A stretch of DNA of 64,000 nt from Clonostachys chloroleuca. Its lineage: Eukaryota; Ascomycota; Sordariomycetes; Hypocreales; Bionectriaceae. The stretch is taken from assembly GCA_037952775.1 (NCBI GenBank), contig JBANAY010000004.1, positions 3,286,001-3,350,000 of the forward strand. The letters are read 5' to 3'. Under the pieces are notes generated by a model. The model was not told the DNA's origin. It was given only the letters and a program-made list of their open reading frames with translations, and did no database searches. Within the stretch, counting starts at the first letter, position 1. Every line of letters begins with the position of its first letter. Made by a program: the position numbers and the translations under genes. Below are positions 35,675 through 47,646 of this stretch, in pieces.

Positions 35675-37612
35675 ATGCCTCTTCACCAGTATGACTACAT
35701 CTTTGCCATCGGCACCATCTTCGCGTTCCTGGACGCGTGGAACATTGGTAAGTTTGGCGCCTGTTTTGCGATTATCGATCGACCTGGCCGAATTTGCTGA
35801 CGACTTCAACAATAGGTGCCAACGATGTCGCCAACTCTTGGACTACTTCGGTCTCATCCCGATCTATCAGCAACATCCAGGCCATGGCTCTGGGTTCCAT
35901 CCTCGAATTCGCCGGTTCCGTCGGTGTTGGTGCCCGTGTCGCTGATACTATCCGTACCAAGGTCGTTGACCCCAAGGCCTTCAAGGACGACCCCGCTCTT
36001 CTTATGCTCGGAATGATGACTGCTATCGTCGGCTCTGCTACCTGGCTTACAATCTGTACCAAGATTGGTCTCCCTGTCTCTACCACCCACTCGCTCATGG
36101 GTGGTGTCATCGGAATGGGTGTTGCTTTGATTGGTGCCTCCAGGATTACCTGGGTCAACTTCAAGAGCGGCGACATTAGCGGTGGTGTCGTCTCTGTTTT
36201 CCTCGCCTGGATCATTGCTCCTTGTCTCTCTGCTGCTTTCGGTGCTATCATCTTCCTTGTCACCAAGTATGCTGTGCTCCTACGCACCAACTCTGTCATC
36301 AAGGGTCTCATTGCCACACCCATCTACTTCTTCACCACTGCTGCCCTCCTTGTCATGCTTATCTGCTGGAAGGGTGGTTCCATCAGCCTTGACCATCTCA
36401 CTGATGCTGAGGTTGCTGGTATCATTGTGGGTTCCGCCGCTGCCTGGGCTCTGCTCGTCACCATCTTCCTTGTCCCATGGATGTACCGCATCATCGTCAA
36501 GGATGACTGGCAGCTCCGCTGGTGGCACATCCCCTACGGCCCTCTCCTGCTCAAGCGCCCCGAGCCTCCCGCTCAACCCGAGGGTGCCTCTGGTGGTATT
36601 CGTGACTTCTACGCCGGCCACTTGACTGCCGATGAGCTCGACAACCTCCGTCACCGCCGCCCCGATGAGGAGGCTGCTGCCGAGACTCACGCCAAGGAGG
36701 GCAAGGAGGCCAACGAGTCTTCTTCTGATGTTGCCCACCACGCCGCCCCCGCCCAGCGCGAGGCTCCTGCTGATGAGAGTGGTTCCCTTGTTGGTCCCAA
36801 GCCCGAGGGTGTCTGGTATAGCGGTCCCGTCCTCTTCTGGTGGATCAAGTGGATTCTTCTCCGTGGTGTTGATCAGGATATCGTCTCTGCCCAGAAGAAG
36901 GAGAGCATCCTCACCGGTGATCTTGCTGCTGTCCACGCCGCTGTCCCTCACTACGACAACAAGACTGAGTTTCTGTACACCTTCGTTCAGATCATGACTG
37001 CTTGCACTGCCTCCTTCACTCACGGTGCCAACGATGTCTCCAACGCTATCGGTCCCTATGCCACCATCTACGAAGTCTGGTCCACTGGCAAGCTCAACAC
37101 TTCCAAGTCTCAGGTCCCCATCTGGATTCTGTAAGTCAACAATGCTCTTTGGAGTTGCTTTCTCTCTTGCTAACAATGAAATAGCTGCTTCGGTGGTGCT
37201 GGTATCGCTCTTGGTATCTGGACCTACGGTTACAACATCATGCGTGTTCTCGGTAACCGCCTGACCCTCCACTCTCCTTCTCGTGGGTTTTCCATGGAGC
37301 TTGGCTCTGCCATCACCATTATTGTTGCCACTCGTCTTAGTATGTTGCCTCTGCCCCCCTCCATGAAGCCAAACCTGTACTGACCATCAAACTACAGAGC
37401 TCCCCGTCTCCACCACCCAGTGCATCACTGGTGCTACCGTCGGTGTTGGTCTGTGCTCCGGTACCTGGCGATCCATCAACTGGCGCATGGTCGCCTGGGT
37501 CTACATGGGCTGGATCGTCACCCTCCCCGTCGCTGGCATCATCTCCGGCTGCCTCTGCGGTATCATCATCAACGCTCCCCGCTGGGGCTACGATCCCTCC
37601 ACCCTCTCTTAA
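35675..37612 (+). CDS. Phosphate symporter, PHO-4/PHO89 (PiT) family
   Basis: High-affinity, cation-coupled inorganic phosphate importer of the plasma membrane (Neurospora PHO-4, yeast Pho89). Four exons, 35675-35747, 35816-37130, 37185-37339 and 37398-37612, give 585 residues. Both copies of the PiT signature are present: GANDVANSW near residue 25 and GANDVSNAIGPYA near residue 440. They flank two blocks of membrane helices, with LPVSTTHSLMGG in the first and LPVSTTQCITGA in the second, the internal duplication typical of the family. Between them is a long hydrophilic cytosolic loop (about residues 245-400) rich in Glu and Ala. Codons are strongly C-biased, suggesting high expression. Upstream CACGTG sites fit phosphate regulation. 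Confidence 0.95.
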
Positions 37613-38649
37613 GTGGAGCAAGTAGGACGATGGTCTTGACGGCCACCAAGTAATATGCCCCTGCTGGCTTCTTCTTAATGCTGTGGAATTGTTGGACTCT
37701 TAAAGACGATATTGTGTCTCTCTCTCGGTTACTGCTACAAGGATGTGGACGGTCTCGGTGGATATCCTCCAAATGCTTAAATATAATTATATACTACTCA
37801 CTCAATACGATACCATTTTCTTTTCACAAATTCCAAGAGTATGCAGCCTTAAATTGAAGTGTATGACAGTCATCGTAGAGCCGGTCCGCTGATTTAGGTA
37901 GGTCGACGGCCCTCGGCTGTCATATGAAGCTAGCTCCAGTCTTGCATTATGCAGTTGGTTCGACCCATGTAGTCCAAGTAGGAGGTGGACACGCACCGCA
38001 TTAGCTACGCTGTTGGCTCTGGGGACCCGTAGTCATCTATCCTTTTTTGATAGAAAGCTCTCAATTACTTTACTTCCCCTCGTGCTCGCGTGATTTCTTC
38101 CCTTGTCGTGTCGTACTCGCTCACGGCGGCGCGTCATGGAGTCTCAAATCTGCAGTCAACACCCACCATCGACCTCCAATAGTCCCAATACCGGCTTTGA
38201 TGTATTGATTCTAGGTAACTTTCTGCGCAGACATCGGATAAACATATCACAATAACGAGCATAGTGCACGTGCCCAGGCTTGAACGCCAGCGACACGTTC
38301 TTCAATCATGGTAGGATGGGTAACCACCCTCGTCCAAAGCCGTACAAATCGTAGCGGAAGGGCTCTATTCATTTTCAAGAGCTTGGCAAGTTATCCAAGC
38401 CACGCAGAAGCGCGCCAAATGTCTTAACCAAGCCTGGATTGGCACTGGGCATGGCTGGCTGAGCACGAAACCACTGAGCTTGCCCGGCCAGCTGTCCAGC
38501 CGCGATTGATTATCCAACTTCAAATTATCTTTTATGAGGGTATCTCATCGTTACTTTCGTTAAATATCCTTTAAGATAAGTTCATTTCATTGTACATCAT
38601 CATTGTACATCATCACTGTACATCATCATGGTACACCGTCCCGATGCCT
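37613..38649. other. Convergent 3' intergenic region
   Basis: 1.04 kb between the converging phosphate transporter and NTA1. Apart from the 13-bp tandem repeat next to the NTA1 stop I see nothing. Confidence 0.5.
38591..38629. repeat. Three 13-bp tandem repeats
   Basis: Units TGTACATCATCAT, TGTACATCATCAC and TGTACATCATCAT lie head to tail just beyond the NTA1 stop codon, so probably within its 3'UTR. Confidence 0.9.
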
Positions 38650-41316
38650 TCACGTGGACGCAGACCCCTTCACCGTATCCCCATCATCCTCAGCCGCCCC
38701 CTCCGCATCACCAGCCTGCGGTCGCGGAGTCGGCTTCCTCGCCTTACCTCGCCCATATGGATCTGGAGTCGCCGACCCCCCACCTAGCTTGGGCGTGGCG
38801 TTGGACCCCCGCGCCGTGATGGACCCTCCCACCCGCTCCAGGTGGCCCATCACTGTCGAACGACCGCCCCCTCCGGCCGTGGTGGTGCCGGGGAGCATCT
38901 CCAGCGCCAGGCCGTCGCAGAGGGAGACGCTGTGCCGATAGCTCGGCGACATCTCCCTCCTCCGGGACGACGACGACGTGGACGCATCGGCGGCCGGCGC
39001 CGCCTCGGCAGTAGCAGCGGCCTCGGGCTCCCCTTCGGGGTCGAAGCGCCCAAAGAGGCTCGGGCTCGCGACGATGGGTATCGCCTCGCGGGATCGGCTG
39101 CCGGGCCGCTGCTGGCCCTTGAGCCGCAGCGCCATCTCGGGCTTCGCGCTCGCCGTGTCCGCGCGGTTGGGCGTCGAGATGTTGCGCCGGACTGGCTCGC
39201 TCGCGGCGGCGTCGTCAGTACGCGACCTGCTTGCGTTGCGCGACTTGGGCGAGGACGGCCTGTCGACCGGCGGCGGCGGGGTGTAGGTGTACGGCGGGTC
39301 GGCGGAGACGACCTTCTCGAGGGGCCGGCCGGTGCGCCTGTCGTCGGTGTCCCTGCTGTCGACGGGCTGGCTCTCGCTGCGGGCGTGGTGGTGGTGCTTG
39401 TTGGGTCGCGGTGATCCGCGGACGGTGCGCTGGTCCGGGTCGGGCGTATTGCCCTTTGAGCCCGAGTTGCCCCTGATGCGGTGGCCCTGGGGCTTCATGG
39501 AGGCCGCGGCGGGGACCTTATAGTTGCTCCAGTAGGCGCGGCGGTTCTCGTCGTAGGGTGTCACGGGGCTGCGGCCTTCCTCTACGTAGGATATGGAGAC
39601 CTGGCCGCCGTAGATCTGCTTCCGAGAGAAAGGGTCGGAGGAGGTTTTGTCGGGGAATCGGACCACCGGGGTATCCTGCCTCAAGCTGTCTCGCTCGTTG
39701 GGGTCAAGATAGTTGTTAGAATTGATGGACGAGGGTGAGCCCGGCTCCTTGTCCTCCAGGCTGGACCGGACGACTTCGTCAAGTGAGGTGTAAGCCCCTA
39801 GGCCAGGCTTTGCCCCGGGGTTCGGGGTGGGCTTTCTGGGGCTGGATGGCTTGGATTCCTTTTCCTGGCGTGATGGTCCCGGGCTATACGATGTCGGGTC
39901 CTTGTCTCTTTTTGAAGAGACTGGACTATACGATCTCTGGTCCCTTTCTCTAGATGAGACAGGACTGTATACCCTCTGCTCCTTGCCTTTGGTAGATGAG
40001 GCCGAGCTGTACGCCCTGGAATCCTGGCTCTTTGTCGATGATACCGAGTCCTGCCGAGGGGAAGTTGGCCGCGACGTGTACGGCGAGTAGTCCTTGGATT
40101 TGCTCTCCCGGCCCACGACTGGAGATGACGGCGTGGCTGCCCGGTGGTGTGAGCTCTCAGACGGCTGCTTGGGCCCGGATGATTGGCGCGACGACGACCT
40201 GGGCGTCGTGGACTCTGAGTCGCTCAGCAAGGCCCGATGCTGAAGCTTGGCGTATGGCGCCTGGTCCGTGTCAACAACCAGCAGTTTCCTGTCACCGCGG
40301 CCGAGCAAGCCGTACACCTTGACCTCGCCACTCTGGATGCCGAGGATGGCGCTGGAGCCGGCGTAGACTGCATCGTCCTCGACCCCAGACCGGTTGCAAA
40401 TGACTACGATGATCTCCTCGTCGGACTCGGCGCGGATGAGCGGCTCCAGCCTTGCGACCCAGTACCCAAGCACATCCATGTCCGGCTCGTTGGGGGTCCG
40501 GCTGAACAGGCGAGCGTCCTCGCCCGTCTTCCAGGCCATGGTCAGGACGACGAGGTTGCACTCTGCGTGGAGGACGTGGAACGCGAACTCGAAGGCGTGG
40601 AAGGGCGCCTGGAACTTGTAGGGGCTGGAAACTTCGTTAGAGGATGGGTGGCATGGCAGGGACATCGGTCTTACTTGATATCCGTCGCTGCGTCGAGGAC
40701 GAAATTAGCAGCTGACGACGAGACCATCGGTAGTTACAAGGGTGGGGGAAAAACCTACATATTCCTATGGCAGTCTGCCCCGCGTTGGGGAGGAAGCCAT
40801 CGTGGAAGCCCTCGCCTTCGAGAGCCCACGTCTCATCGGTGGGGTAGAGAAAGGTCTTGCGGCAGTTGGCAATGGTGTCGCCGTCCTCGTTGATGACGAT
40901 GGCGGAGTTGTAGTACTCGGGGCCCGTAGGCCACCGGCTCGCAACGTCCACCTTCTCAGGGTACCCGACGATGACAGTGCTTTCGAACTTGAGAGCGACG
41001 GTGCGGGCCCATAGCGAGGTGATTCCCGACCCGGAGGGCTCGAGGAAAGGGGAGATGTGCTGCAAGGACTCGAAGTTGGAGCCTGAGCAAATTGAGGGGG
41101 GACACGGTCAGCCTCACAAGCGCACAAACGCACAGAGAAAGGGGAAAGCAGGAGGATGCCGTGCTCGGGTGCACACATACCGGAAAAGGCCAGCTCGGGG
41201 AGCACGAGCAGGTCGAAGTCATCGGGGGTTGCCTTGCTCAGCACGGCGTCGGCACGGTTGAGGTTGTTGTCGACATCACCGACCTGGGGGGCGAACTGGA
41301 GACAGGCGATTCTCAT
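38650..41316 (-). CDS. NTA1: Protein N-terminal amidase (NTA1) with long disordered C-terminal tail
   Basis: Nitrilase-superfamily enzyme that deamidates N-terminal Asn and Gln, feeding the Arg/N-degron pathway. Exons 41181-41316, 40759-41082, a 13-nt microexon 40675-40687, and 38650-40624 keep frame and give 815 residues. The first 260 residues form the catalytic domain: MRIACLQFAPQVGDVDNN, LPELAFSG (catalytic Glu41), NCRKTFLYPTDE (Lys121), then TDINPYKFQAPFHAFEFA and VLTMAW. In yeast Nta1 the nucleophile Cys sits in GICMDLNPYKF; here the codon is split by an intron and the only canonical joins give Ser at position 154. The remaining 550 residues are Ser/Pro/Arg-rich and disordered, with degenerate YSPVSS repeats; yeast Nta1 (about 457 residues) lacks them. 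Confidence 0.82.
39885..40020 (-). repeat. Degenerate YSPVSS repeats in the NTA1 tail
   Basis: Four units spaced about 36-43 nt encode YSSASSTKG, YSPVSSRER, YSPVSSKRD and YSPGPSRQE, each followed by a charged stretch. They resemble phosphorylatable Ser-Pro arrays in disordered proteins. Confidence 0.75.
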
Positions 41317-43581
41317 GTTGCTCTGCTGGACGCTGCGCGAGCAACCTACGACAGCCACGACGTTGCTCGGGGATGGTGGGGGATGGAGCTGGGGCTGAGA
41401 ACGACATCCGGAGTGGTCTGGAGCGGCGGTCCAGAGGGAGCAGAGAGGCAGAAGGGCCAAGGACAGATTTAATTACGAGCTGGCAGCGGGTGGGCAGGAC
41501 GGCACAATGGGCGGCGGCGTCGAGAAAGCAGGCGAGCCTGATGGTCGATAATTATGCTGTTGGTCGTGAAGTTTTCTGAATGCGGTCCAGTCGCACAGGG
41601 TCTGATGGGGCTCTGCCGTCATTGCGCGAGCTGTTTGGGCGATTTGTGCGTGGCCAGAGGCTGATTTACGGCGAGGGGTGAGGCCCTGAGAATGCCGCAT
41701 TCCCAAAGAGGTGTTGAATAAGATGGTGTTTATCGGCTTCTATTGACACCCGTTTTGGGAACAGCAGCGGTTTGGGCGCCAATGGCAGCGGCACTTGGAC
41801 TCCGCCGAATCCACCGCAAAGCAGCTCAGGAGGGGCTGGTCTTGCAAGCTCACACGACTGACGACGGTAATGACGAGGGACGGACAGGGGTGAGAAGCCT
41901 GGAAGCCATCCGACCCATGCTAGTCATCATCTTGCTGCTGTTGGCCGTGGGTGATGCGCAGGTTGGCCTGTTGGCTCTCGGTATGTATCATGGACACGAT
42001 GCATATCCATATCCATGGCCATGGCCGACAACACAGACCGACCTCACCGGCCAGTATCTGCATCAACACAACTTCGTTTTTCCTTCGAAATGCCCGGCCA
42101 TCAACGACCGCCGACCGTCCCAGCCCATCATCCTGGCTAGCACACCTCCTATCACTCTGCATAGGCTGGGCATAGCTTAGACCCCGGCTATTCCCCCAAA
42201 CGGGCGCTTATGTACATTAGTACACGACTCGGACTGAAACAAATCGAGGAAAAGCCCCAAGCTCGACACACGTGCTCTGTGGCCAGCCAAGCCAGCACAT
42301 GTCGGCTTGTCTCTTAGTTGGCCGGCGATCGATCTGGCCAGCCTTGGTTTAGCTATGTCGATGATTTGACGCCTGTGGGTTTTCGGTCTCGTTCCCGACA
42401 GGCGGGTGGGCTAATTGTCCAGAAATAACAATGGCTTTTTGTTCTATTCAGCCATTCTCTGGTCAGGCTTGTGGCCCCGGAGTATGGAGTCTCACGCTAC
42501 GCATCCTTGCTGGCCATGTTGATGCGGGGCTGTCAAGTGGCCGTGGAGTATTGAGTGCAACATGCAAAGACACCCAATCAGCACACCGTAGCTGCTGGAT
42601 AGGAGTCCTGGATGGCTGATCAGAGGGCGCTGACCGCCAGTGCCCTTCCATCACTCGACAAATCACACCATCCAGAAGCCTATCAAGAAGCAGAGCACAA
42701 CATGGGCGGCTGGATAACCCTGCTCCCTGCTCGGCAGCCAGGCATTTCACTGGCCCCCGACCTAAAATACCCCAGACAAGAGTCACGGGAAGCTGTGACT
42801 CGGCAGTTGTCGGGATTTTGATGTAAAACACCAGTCTGAGCATTCAAGGGCTGCAGCCCTGGAAGGGGTGCTGACCGGACGATCCTGTGCAAGAGCCCTC
42901 GATCCTCATGCACAGTCTTTTCATTTCTTGCATGCTGGGATGTGCGAAATGCAGACCTGGTTCTTGACCGAATCGAGGGCATCCATGTTCATGATGTAAC
43001 ATGGGTACCAATCCTCAAATCTCGCTGTTACAATGCCGCCGCTCTGCCACGCGAAACCCAACCCCTCTCGGGAGCTCCCTCTGTGCTACGTCAAGCTCAG
43101 AAGGCGTTTAAGTTCGTGACGTCCCGCACCAAGATGCATCACGTCACCTTTACCAGGGTTTGATGCATGAAAACCCCCTCGTTCGCTCTGTTGCTGATTG
43201 AGCGCAATTGTTTCCAATTGTATGGCATACCTTGTGTGTTTACAGAACACTCTGTGTGAAGAATATGTGCCAATAACGGCCGAGGTTCATGCCAATTAGC
43301 CATCACCATTCCAACCACCACTCTATCGTTTGGTTCCTTTGGAGGCTAAACTCTAAACTCTGCTACACCTCCAGTTTTTCCGGGTCTTTGACTGATTGCT
43401 CTAGTGGAATGTTACACATGGCCGCCTTTTGCGCGTTGTCCTGAGACGCGGCATACCCCTCCCTTGGCCCAGCAATGTTCCATCCGCACATTCATCTTCC
43501 AACGCGACCGATCGAGGAACTCCCAATTGATTCCTCCTTCAATTGCACCTCGATGCCCGATCCATCGCACACGATCCCACG
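41317..43581. other. Divergent intergenic region NTA1 / MATE
   Basis: 2.27 kb. The open frame at 41743-42180 has no family resemblance and no coding-like composition. A small repeat of CCATGG words lies at 42012-42026. No gene supported. Confidence 0.5.
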
Positions 43582-45074
43582 ATGAGCACTCAGAGAACCG
43601 ACACGAGCAATCGGCGCCTTAGCGGCCATGGCCACGGCGGCCTCAACGAGAGGTCGCCCCTGCTGCCCGACGCACCTCGAAGCCACGACCGCCCCGATAA
43701 GCTTGACGACGAGGAAGCGTTCACATGGAAGTCCGAGTTCTGGCTCATGTGCAGCTCCGCCGGCCCGCTCATCATCACCTACCTCCTCCAGTACTCCTCC
43801 AACGTCATCACCACCATCGTCGCCGGCCGCCTAGGCGCCGAGGACCTCGCCGCCGCCAGCATCAGCCTCACCGCGATGGCCATCCCCGGCTTCGCGCTCT
43901 TCGAGGGGATGGCCACGGCGCTCGACACGCTCTGCGCCCAGGCCTACGGCTCCGGCCACCGAACGGGCGTCGGCCTACATATCCAGCGCATGCTACTCCT
44001 CATGGCCGTCGCCATCGTGCCCGTCGGCGCGCTGTGGATGTGCGCTCCGTGGATCCTCCCTCTGGTTGTGCGCCAGGAATTTCTCCCGGTCAAGGCCAGC
44101 GCCTTCCTGCGGGTCAGTGTCGCGGGGCTGCCGGGATATGCATTCTTTGAGGCCGGCAAGCGGTTTCTGCAGGCGCAGGGCGACTTCAATACCGCTCTGC
44201 TCGTCCTGGTCCTGTGCGCCCCCGTCAATGCTCTGCTCAGCTGGCTCTTCGCCATTAAACTCGGTATGGGGCTGCAAGGAGCTGCGCTGGGACAGGCGTT
44301 GGCTAATAACCTCCGCCCGATCCTGCTTCTGGGGCTGATCGTCTTCTTCAGGAAGTGGTCCCACGAGTGCTGGGGAGGATGGTCGAGGAGTGCCCTGCGT
44401 GAATGGAGCCCGATGGTGCGTCTCTCCGTCGCCGGATCCATCGTCATATTGGCTGAGTGGATGGCCTTTGAGATTCTGTGCGTGAGCACGTCCTACATTG
44501 GTACCGAGTACCTGGCGGCGCAGTCTGTTCTCGTGACAGTGGCAATTATTATGTGGCATGTCCCCTTCTCCATCAGCATTGCCGTCACGACCCGGATTGG
44601 GAACCTCATAGGAGGAGGGGCCGTCCAGTTGGCTCGGCGGGCTGCTGTCATGTACTCGATTGTCTTCGTTGGCGCTGGGCTTCTGGTTGGCACGCTGTTA
44701 TTCGTGTTGCGAAACGAGCTGGCCTTTGTCTTTTCCAAAGATTCGGTCGTGCGGGAGATTGCAACGGGGTCGATGCTCACAGTGTCAATCTTCCACACTC
44801 TGGATGCTATTAGCTGTGGCTGCAACGGTATGATGCGCGGCTTGGCCCGTCAGTCTGTCTCGGCCTGGGTCGTCATGTTGGTTAACTACCTCGGCGCTGT
44901 TCCATTGGCTCTGTGGCTCGAGCTGGGTGCCCCCACCTCAAGTTGAATGGGCTCTGGATGGGATACGGAAGCGGATTGCTGCTGACGGCGGTCCTGCAGT
45001 GTGGTTATATGAAGTGGCTTCGTTGGGCTGATCTGATCGAGGATGTGAGGAAAAGAGAGGCTGAGGAAACATGA
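43582..45074 (+). CDS. MATE family exporter, one frameshift
   Basis: Multi-antimicrobial extrusion (MATE) transporter, cation-coupled export of organic cations and metabolites, as in yeast Erc1. The ATG at 43582 begins MSTQRTDTSNRRLSGHGHGG; a soluble 55-residue N-terminus with SPLLPDA precedes twelve hydrophobic segments. Family features include GPLIITYLLQYSSNVITTIVAGRLG, LDTLCAQAYGSG (the strongly conserved MATE motif), NALLSWLF and WHVPFSISIAVTTRIGNLIG. After LWLELGAP the frame breaks: a net -1 shift at the C5 run 44930-44934. The continuing frame reads LKLNGLWMGYGSGLLLTAVLQCGYMKWLRW and ends at 45074, restoring the last helix and a tail of charged residues; with one base added the gene has 497 codons plus a stop. 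Intronless. Confidence 0.88.
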
Positions 45075-45333
45075 TATATGGTCATTGAATTATATTCATG
45101 CGATATGATGATATTTTCCAGCCTTGAGTACGTTCATGACGAGTATTGTCTCATGCTTTGAATTTGTCGTTAGGATAGTAACCCAAGGTGACATGATCTC
45201 AAGATCTGCTCAGCCGACGAACCTAATGCATGTAAAACGAGAGCCTGTGCTTTGCTTCGTCTTGAAGTTCCCCGCTGAAACAAGGACGATATGTGAATAC
45301 ACGCCAAATGGACCTCCGATACTGGGCAAGTAA

Positions 45334-47091
45334 TTACACAAAAGAAGGCAGAGTCGTGTTCGAGCTTATGACGACATTCATCAAATCCATATAATTCATC
45401 AGCAGATCCTCATCGGCGTGCAGGTCCCTTTGCACCCAGATGGCCTCGATGCCGGCCTTGAGCATCTTCATGCTGCGCATGAACGAGTTCCTCTCCGTCC
45501 TCGCGATCAGATCCAGGACCGCCGCCCTCTGCTCGTCCGTCCGCGCCTCGCAGGCCACGATGAAGAGTGGGAAGAAGTGGTAGCACCCCGGCTGCCCGAT
45601 CGGGACCTGGAACGCCCGGTTCACAAGGTTGTCCAGCCGCGTCGTGGCCTCCCAGGTGGTCTGGCCCGCGCGAATGACGTAGATGAGCGTGGAGAGCTTG
45701 TACAGCTTGATGAGGCCGGAGAGCTCGGCGCCGTCGGTGGCCATGTCCGGCGTGACGGGTATGCTCTCAATGCGATGCTCGAGTTGCTTGAGCTGCTGCT
45801 TATAGCTGTCCTCTTGGCTCCGTGGGTCTGATCTGGAGAGCAGCGTGTCGCATGCTTCCGCTAGGAGGTTCAAAATCTCATGGGTTGGGTTTGGGGAGCG
45901 AAATAGCTACGGATGGAATTAGTCGAGACGCCAGAGACAGCATTCCTACTCCACCAATTCGATACATACCTGTTTGTCAATGGCCACCAGGGTGTCCTGC
46001 CCACCTACTGGGTCGCAAACGGTTGGATTGGGGGAGAGTCCAGAATGACGGCCTTATTCCTCCAATGGCTGATAGTGAATGTAGAGAGAGAGTAATGGTA
46101 GTACGTCCAGTCTAGAAGAATGTTAATGTCGGGTTCGGTTCCCACCATTGTCAGCTGAGTCTCGCGAATGATGTCCATCGCTCCTCTGATGTACCAAATC
46201 CATTCCCCTGAGCTATCTGAGGGTAATAAGATCTGCGTTTTGGGCAGATGAGCCAAATTGATTCCTTGTGCTGGACACTTTATCTCAAAGACGTACCTCG
46301 AAGGCTCCCAGGAGCATACACGCGGCGACATGCTGAACAGACTCTGTCGTGCCTAGGCTGGCGACGCCCGAAGATTTAGAAAGCGCATGTAGAGCCGCTA
46401 CCTTGAACTGCAGCGTCTCCTCATGAAAGCCGCTGCGACGCAGCGCCGAGACGGCAAGTAGCGCGTAGAGAAGGGCGCGTCCGGCGTCTGTATCGCTCGC
46501 GAAGGCCATGCGTATCAAGGCATCTCGAATATCCGCCGTGTTGGGGCTGAATGCCACCAGCGAAAGATGCGCGTCTGCGTGGACTGGGACACACGGATGT
46601 GAGCCTGGCGGGATTCCTCAGTGAAAGAATATGCGGCGTCCGGAAGCTTACAGTAGTGAACTAGATCCATGTTTCTCACAACGAACTGCGGCCTTCTGAG
46701 CAGACTGGGAGTCGGCTGGACTAGGAAATGGGGTTGCTGAAGACTCAGATATGCCAGGTGCCGATACAATTCGATATCCTTTGCGGTTGTGTTGATGAAC
46801 TGGACCTTGGACCCTCTGCGCAAGCTTGCCCTCGACGACGGCACCGTGACCGTCATGGTGCGCTTCCTGTCATTGTCTCTGGGCCACGACAGGCGAGGTG
46901 CGTATCCCTGGCATTCCAGGCCTGATCGGACGCATCTCTGGCACATAGGCAGGCCTCGATCACACTTGATTTTCCGCGCTACAAACCACCAGCGGTCAAC
47001 ATGCCACCCGCGCCCAGGGATGCATACACGCAAGAGACCAACCTTTGCACGTCCAGCAGCTCTTCTTCTGATGTGTCATACCGGCGGACAT
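45334..47091 (-). CDS. Zn2Cys6 transcription factor with Fungal_trans_2-type domain, one frameshift
   Basis: Gal4-type regulator. Five exons, 47043-47091, 46652-46978, 46297-46574, 45970-46232 and 45334-45906, yield about 496 residues. The zinc cluster is assembled across the first intron: CWTCKARKIKCDRGLPMCQR then CVRSGLEC, fitting CX2CX6CX6CX2CX6C; without exon 1 half of it is missing. After a basic linker comes the C-terminal regulatory domain (DLVHYYAHLSLVAFSPNTAD, FRD-like IRDALIRMA, GRALLYALLAVSALRRSG). A net -1 shift at the G5 run 46030-46034 separates DSPP from VCDPVGGQDTLVAIDKQ; with one base added exon 4 is 88 codons. Start could also be Met at 47079. It is divergent from an NmrA-like gene it may control. 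Confidence 0.85.
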
Positions 47092-47490
47092 TTGCAATCT
47101 CCGTCGAGGGAAGGCCTAGATCGAGGCGGAATTACGGTTCTTGGGGCTTCGCGATCGGGATACAGCAACCCAGGCTTAGAAACTGAAGATGCTCGGGCAA
47201 AGTTGCTTGAGCTGGGGCTGGGCGGCCGGCGCTTTATCATTGGAAAGGCGGCCCCTGGGACCATCGCCCGACCCACCAGGTGCAACTTTCTCCGAGTCTT
47301 GGAAATCCGACATTTGTCATCTGGTGATCGAAAAGGGGCCGCGGACCGGCCCCACTCGGCGGACTTTGATGGGCAAGGCCAGATGCGGCAGTCATCATGT
47401 CATTGGGGACACGCCGGCCATGACTGCTGTTCTTTCTGAGGGTTCCGGTGATGTCTATGCGTGTAGGACTAATATGCCCAGGCAAATCCG

Positions 47491-47507
47491 ATCGAGTGAA
47501 TCTCGAT
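47491..47507. promoter_or_regulatory. Inverted repeat ATCGAG-N5-CTCGAT in the divergent promoter
   Basis: Perfect 6-bp arms separated by TGAAT, 11 bp upstream of the NmrA TATA box, inside the 555-bp interval shared with the Zn2Cys6 gene. It is a candidate operator; I know no regulator with exactly this site. Confidence 0.45.
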
Positions 47508-47518
47508 AGGTCTTTGGG

Positions 47519-47524
47519 TATAAA
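47519..47524 (+). promoter_or_regulatory. TATA box of the NmrA-like gene
   Basis: TATAAA 123 bp before the ATG at 47647, in a plus-strand context GGGTATAAAG. Confidence 0.55.
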
Positions 47525-47646
47525 GACTGGCCGCTTCCTCTGAGTTCAGTTGGAATTCACCCACCAGCTTCACTTACAACCAACCAGTTCATCACTCTCA
47601 AGTTCAGTATCACTTACTTGTTCTCTTCACATAAGAAATATACACC

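Larger units (their letters stand above)
47092..47646. other. Divergent intergenic region Zn2Cys6 / NmrA-like
   Basis: 555 bp shared promoter. Besides the inverted repeat and TATA box listed separately, no gene is evident. Confidence 0.55.

Noticed and set aside
41743..42180. Open frame of 145 codons
   Set aside because: No family resemblance; ends in sequence with short CCATGG repeats and looks like promoter DNA.
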